The translations under genes were made by a program, and so were the position numbers. A DNA stretch of 6,296 nucleotides from Pseudomonadota bacterium (GTDB lineage: Bacteria; Pseudomonadota; Gammaproteobacteria; Acidiferrobacterales; Acidiferrobacteraceae), in NCBI GenBank assembly GCA_021797365.1, contig JAJZZU010000161.1, positions 1 to 6,296 on the forward strand. Reading direction: 5' to 3'. Below are positions 5,880 through 6,296 of this stretch, in pieces (the first letter of the stretch is position 1; the number at the start of each line of letters is the position of its first letter). Under the pieces are notes generated by a model, which saw nothing but the letters and a program-made list of their open reading frames with translations, was not told the origin of the DNA and did no database searches.

Positions 5880-5908
5880 TTTACCTGCGATTCGTTATGT
5901 AGTACAAA
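5880..5908 (+). promoter_or_regulatory. Predicted sigma70 promoter of modE
   Basis: TTTACC (5880-5885) and TACAAA (5903-5908) each match the -35 and -10 consensus at 4 of 6 positions and are exactly 17 bases apart. The -10 lies inside the central spacer of the ModE-like dyad, so bound ModE would block RNA polymerase. The Shine-Dalgarno GGAG at 5925-5928 and the ATG at 5936 follow at fitting distances. Confidence 0.6.
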
Positions 5909-5917
5909 TACATAACC
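5893..5917 (+). promoter_or_regulatory. ModE-box operator upstream of modE
   Basis: GTTATGTA (5894-5901) and TACATAAC (5909-5916) form a perfect 8-bp dyad with a 7-base spacer, beginning CGTTAT as in known ModE boxes (CGnTATATA-like half, 6-7 bases, TATATAACG-like half). A further half-site-like ATATAACG follows at 5918-5925. The place over the -10 just before a modE gene supports autorepression by molybdate-bound ModE, as in several proteobacteria. Confidence 0.77.
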
Positions 5918-5935
5918 ATATAACGGAGATGGTTT

Positions 5936-6296
5936 ATGAAGGGGCGAGGGGGGCCGCATGCCTCGATCATGCGCTTCGTGTCGGAACCGGATGGGCGTCG
6001 CGGCAAGGGGCGTATCGAGCTTTTGGAGAAGATTGCGGAGCTCGGGTCGATCTCGGCGGCCGCCCGGGCCCTGGGGCTTAGCTATAAGGGTGCCTGGGAG
6101 GCCGTCGAGGCCATGAACAATCTCGCGGCCACGCCGCTCGTGGCGAGGGTGTCAGGGGGCAAGAGCGGCGGGGGCACGGCACTCACGCCGTTCGGTCTGC
6201 AGGCCCTGTCGGCGTTCCGGCGGCTCGAGGGCGAGTACCAGCGTTTCCTCGAGGCCTTGCAGGGGCATGAGGATTTCGATCGCTTCTTTCAGCTGA
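5936..6296 (+). CDS. modE: ModE-family molybdate-responsive regulator, N-terminal part (cut by window end)
   Basis: A frame from ATG at 5936 runs open to the window edge (120 codons). GGAG at 5925-5928 lies 7 bases before the ATG. The sequence matches the LysR-like winged helix-turn-helix of ModE: GRIELLEKIAELGSISAAAR (25-44), ALGLSYKGAWEAVEAMNNL (45-63) and the wing with GGKSGGGTALTPFG (74-87), whose E. coli counterpart is GGKGGGGAVLT. ModE dimers bind molybdate through C-terminal Mop/TOBE domains and repress molybdate uptake genes; those domains, if present, lie beyond the window, and some family members have only the DNA-binding part. An upstream ModE box suggests autoregulation. It is divergent from the metal operon, with no sign of shared function; molybdate transport or molybdoenzyme genes are likely downstream. 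Confidence 0.92.
   Translation, partial: MKGRGGPHASIMRFVSEPDGRRGKGRIELLEKIAELGSISAAARALGLSYKGAWEAVEAMNNLAATPLVARVSGGKSGGGTALTPFGLQALSAFRRLEGEYQRFLEALQGHEDFDRFFQL

Larger units (their letters stand above)
5642..5935. other. Divergent intergenic region between the metal pump gene and modE
   Basis: The region holds two divergent promoters, described separately, and no gene. Between them are several dyads: AAGGGCG/CGCCCTT (5772-5798) around a TTCGCGAA core, ATGGCGCCAT (5835-5844) and the perfect 14-bp palindrome at 5858-5871. Short frames here have no recognisable product. Confidence 0.6.

Noticed and set aside
5797..6081. Plus-strand frame overlapping the start of modE
   Set aside because: It is in another frame than the clear ModE helix-turn-helix, and its product is not family-like.
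1..6296. CRISPR array, tRNA or rRNA genes, riboswitch
   Set aside because: No regularly spaced repeats, cloverleaf-like sequence or conserved rRNA stretch was seen. A molybdenum-cofactor riboswitch before modE is not supported because the leader is too short.

Overview
This is a GC-rich bacterial window, most likely from a gammaproteobacterium or a close relative. The dCTP deaminase tail has the Pseudomonas/Xanthomonas-type sequence, the ModE and MerR proteins are of proteobacterial type, and the Shine-Dalgarno sites are clear. The genus cannot be fixed from the sequence; an acidophilic or metal-exposed lineage is only a guess from the metal genes.

Layout. (1) 1-653, plus strand: the 3' part of a dCTP deaminase gene (dcd) carrying an intein. 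The window opens inside the intein, near a decayed LAGLIDADG motif. The intein ends at 419 with His-Asn, and the extein resumes at 420 on the Ser of the enzyme's active-site S-x-x-x-R motif. (2) 654-881: a gap between convergent genes, with only weak hairpins. (3) 5641 down to 882, minus strand: a metal-handling cluster in the order P1B-type ATPase, small HMA metallochaperone, CcdA-like membrane protein fused to a cupredoxin domain, then a MerR-family metal sensor. Between the CcdA-cupredoxin gene and merR lies a 164-bp element with perfect 15-bp terminal inverted repeats and a 5-bp target duplication. Its ends look like the IS1380 family (ISEcp1-like), so it is probably a non-autonomous MITE. 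(4) 5642-5935: a divergent intergenic region with a MerR-type promoter (TTGACC, 19-bp spacer with a TGGAG/CTCCA dyad) facing the ATPase and a ModE-box promoter facing modE. (5) 5936-6296, plus strand: the N-terminal DNA-binding part of a ModE-family molybdate regulator, cut by the window end.

How the genes may work together. The MerR protein probably senses a soft metal and activates the promoter ahead of the ATPase. The HMA protein would deliver metal to the pump. The CcdA-cupredoxin fusion would pass reducing equivalents across the membrane and bind metal on the outer face. The metal is ambiguous. The sensor has the Cys79 and C/H/C loop typical of divalent sensors such as ZntR, PbrR and CadR. 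The pump has Tyr-Pro-Cys instead of Cys-Pro-Cys and lacks the acidic TM8 residue of Zn/Cd pumps. The pump also seems to have two extra N-terminal membrane segments. The most unusual points are the intein at a catalytic serine, the CcdA-cupredoxin fusion beside a YPC-type pump, and the MITE that separates merR from its operon.
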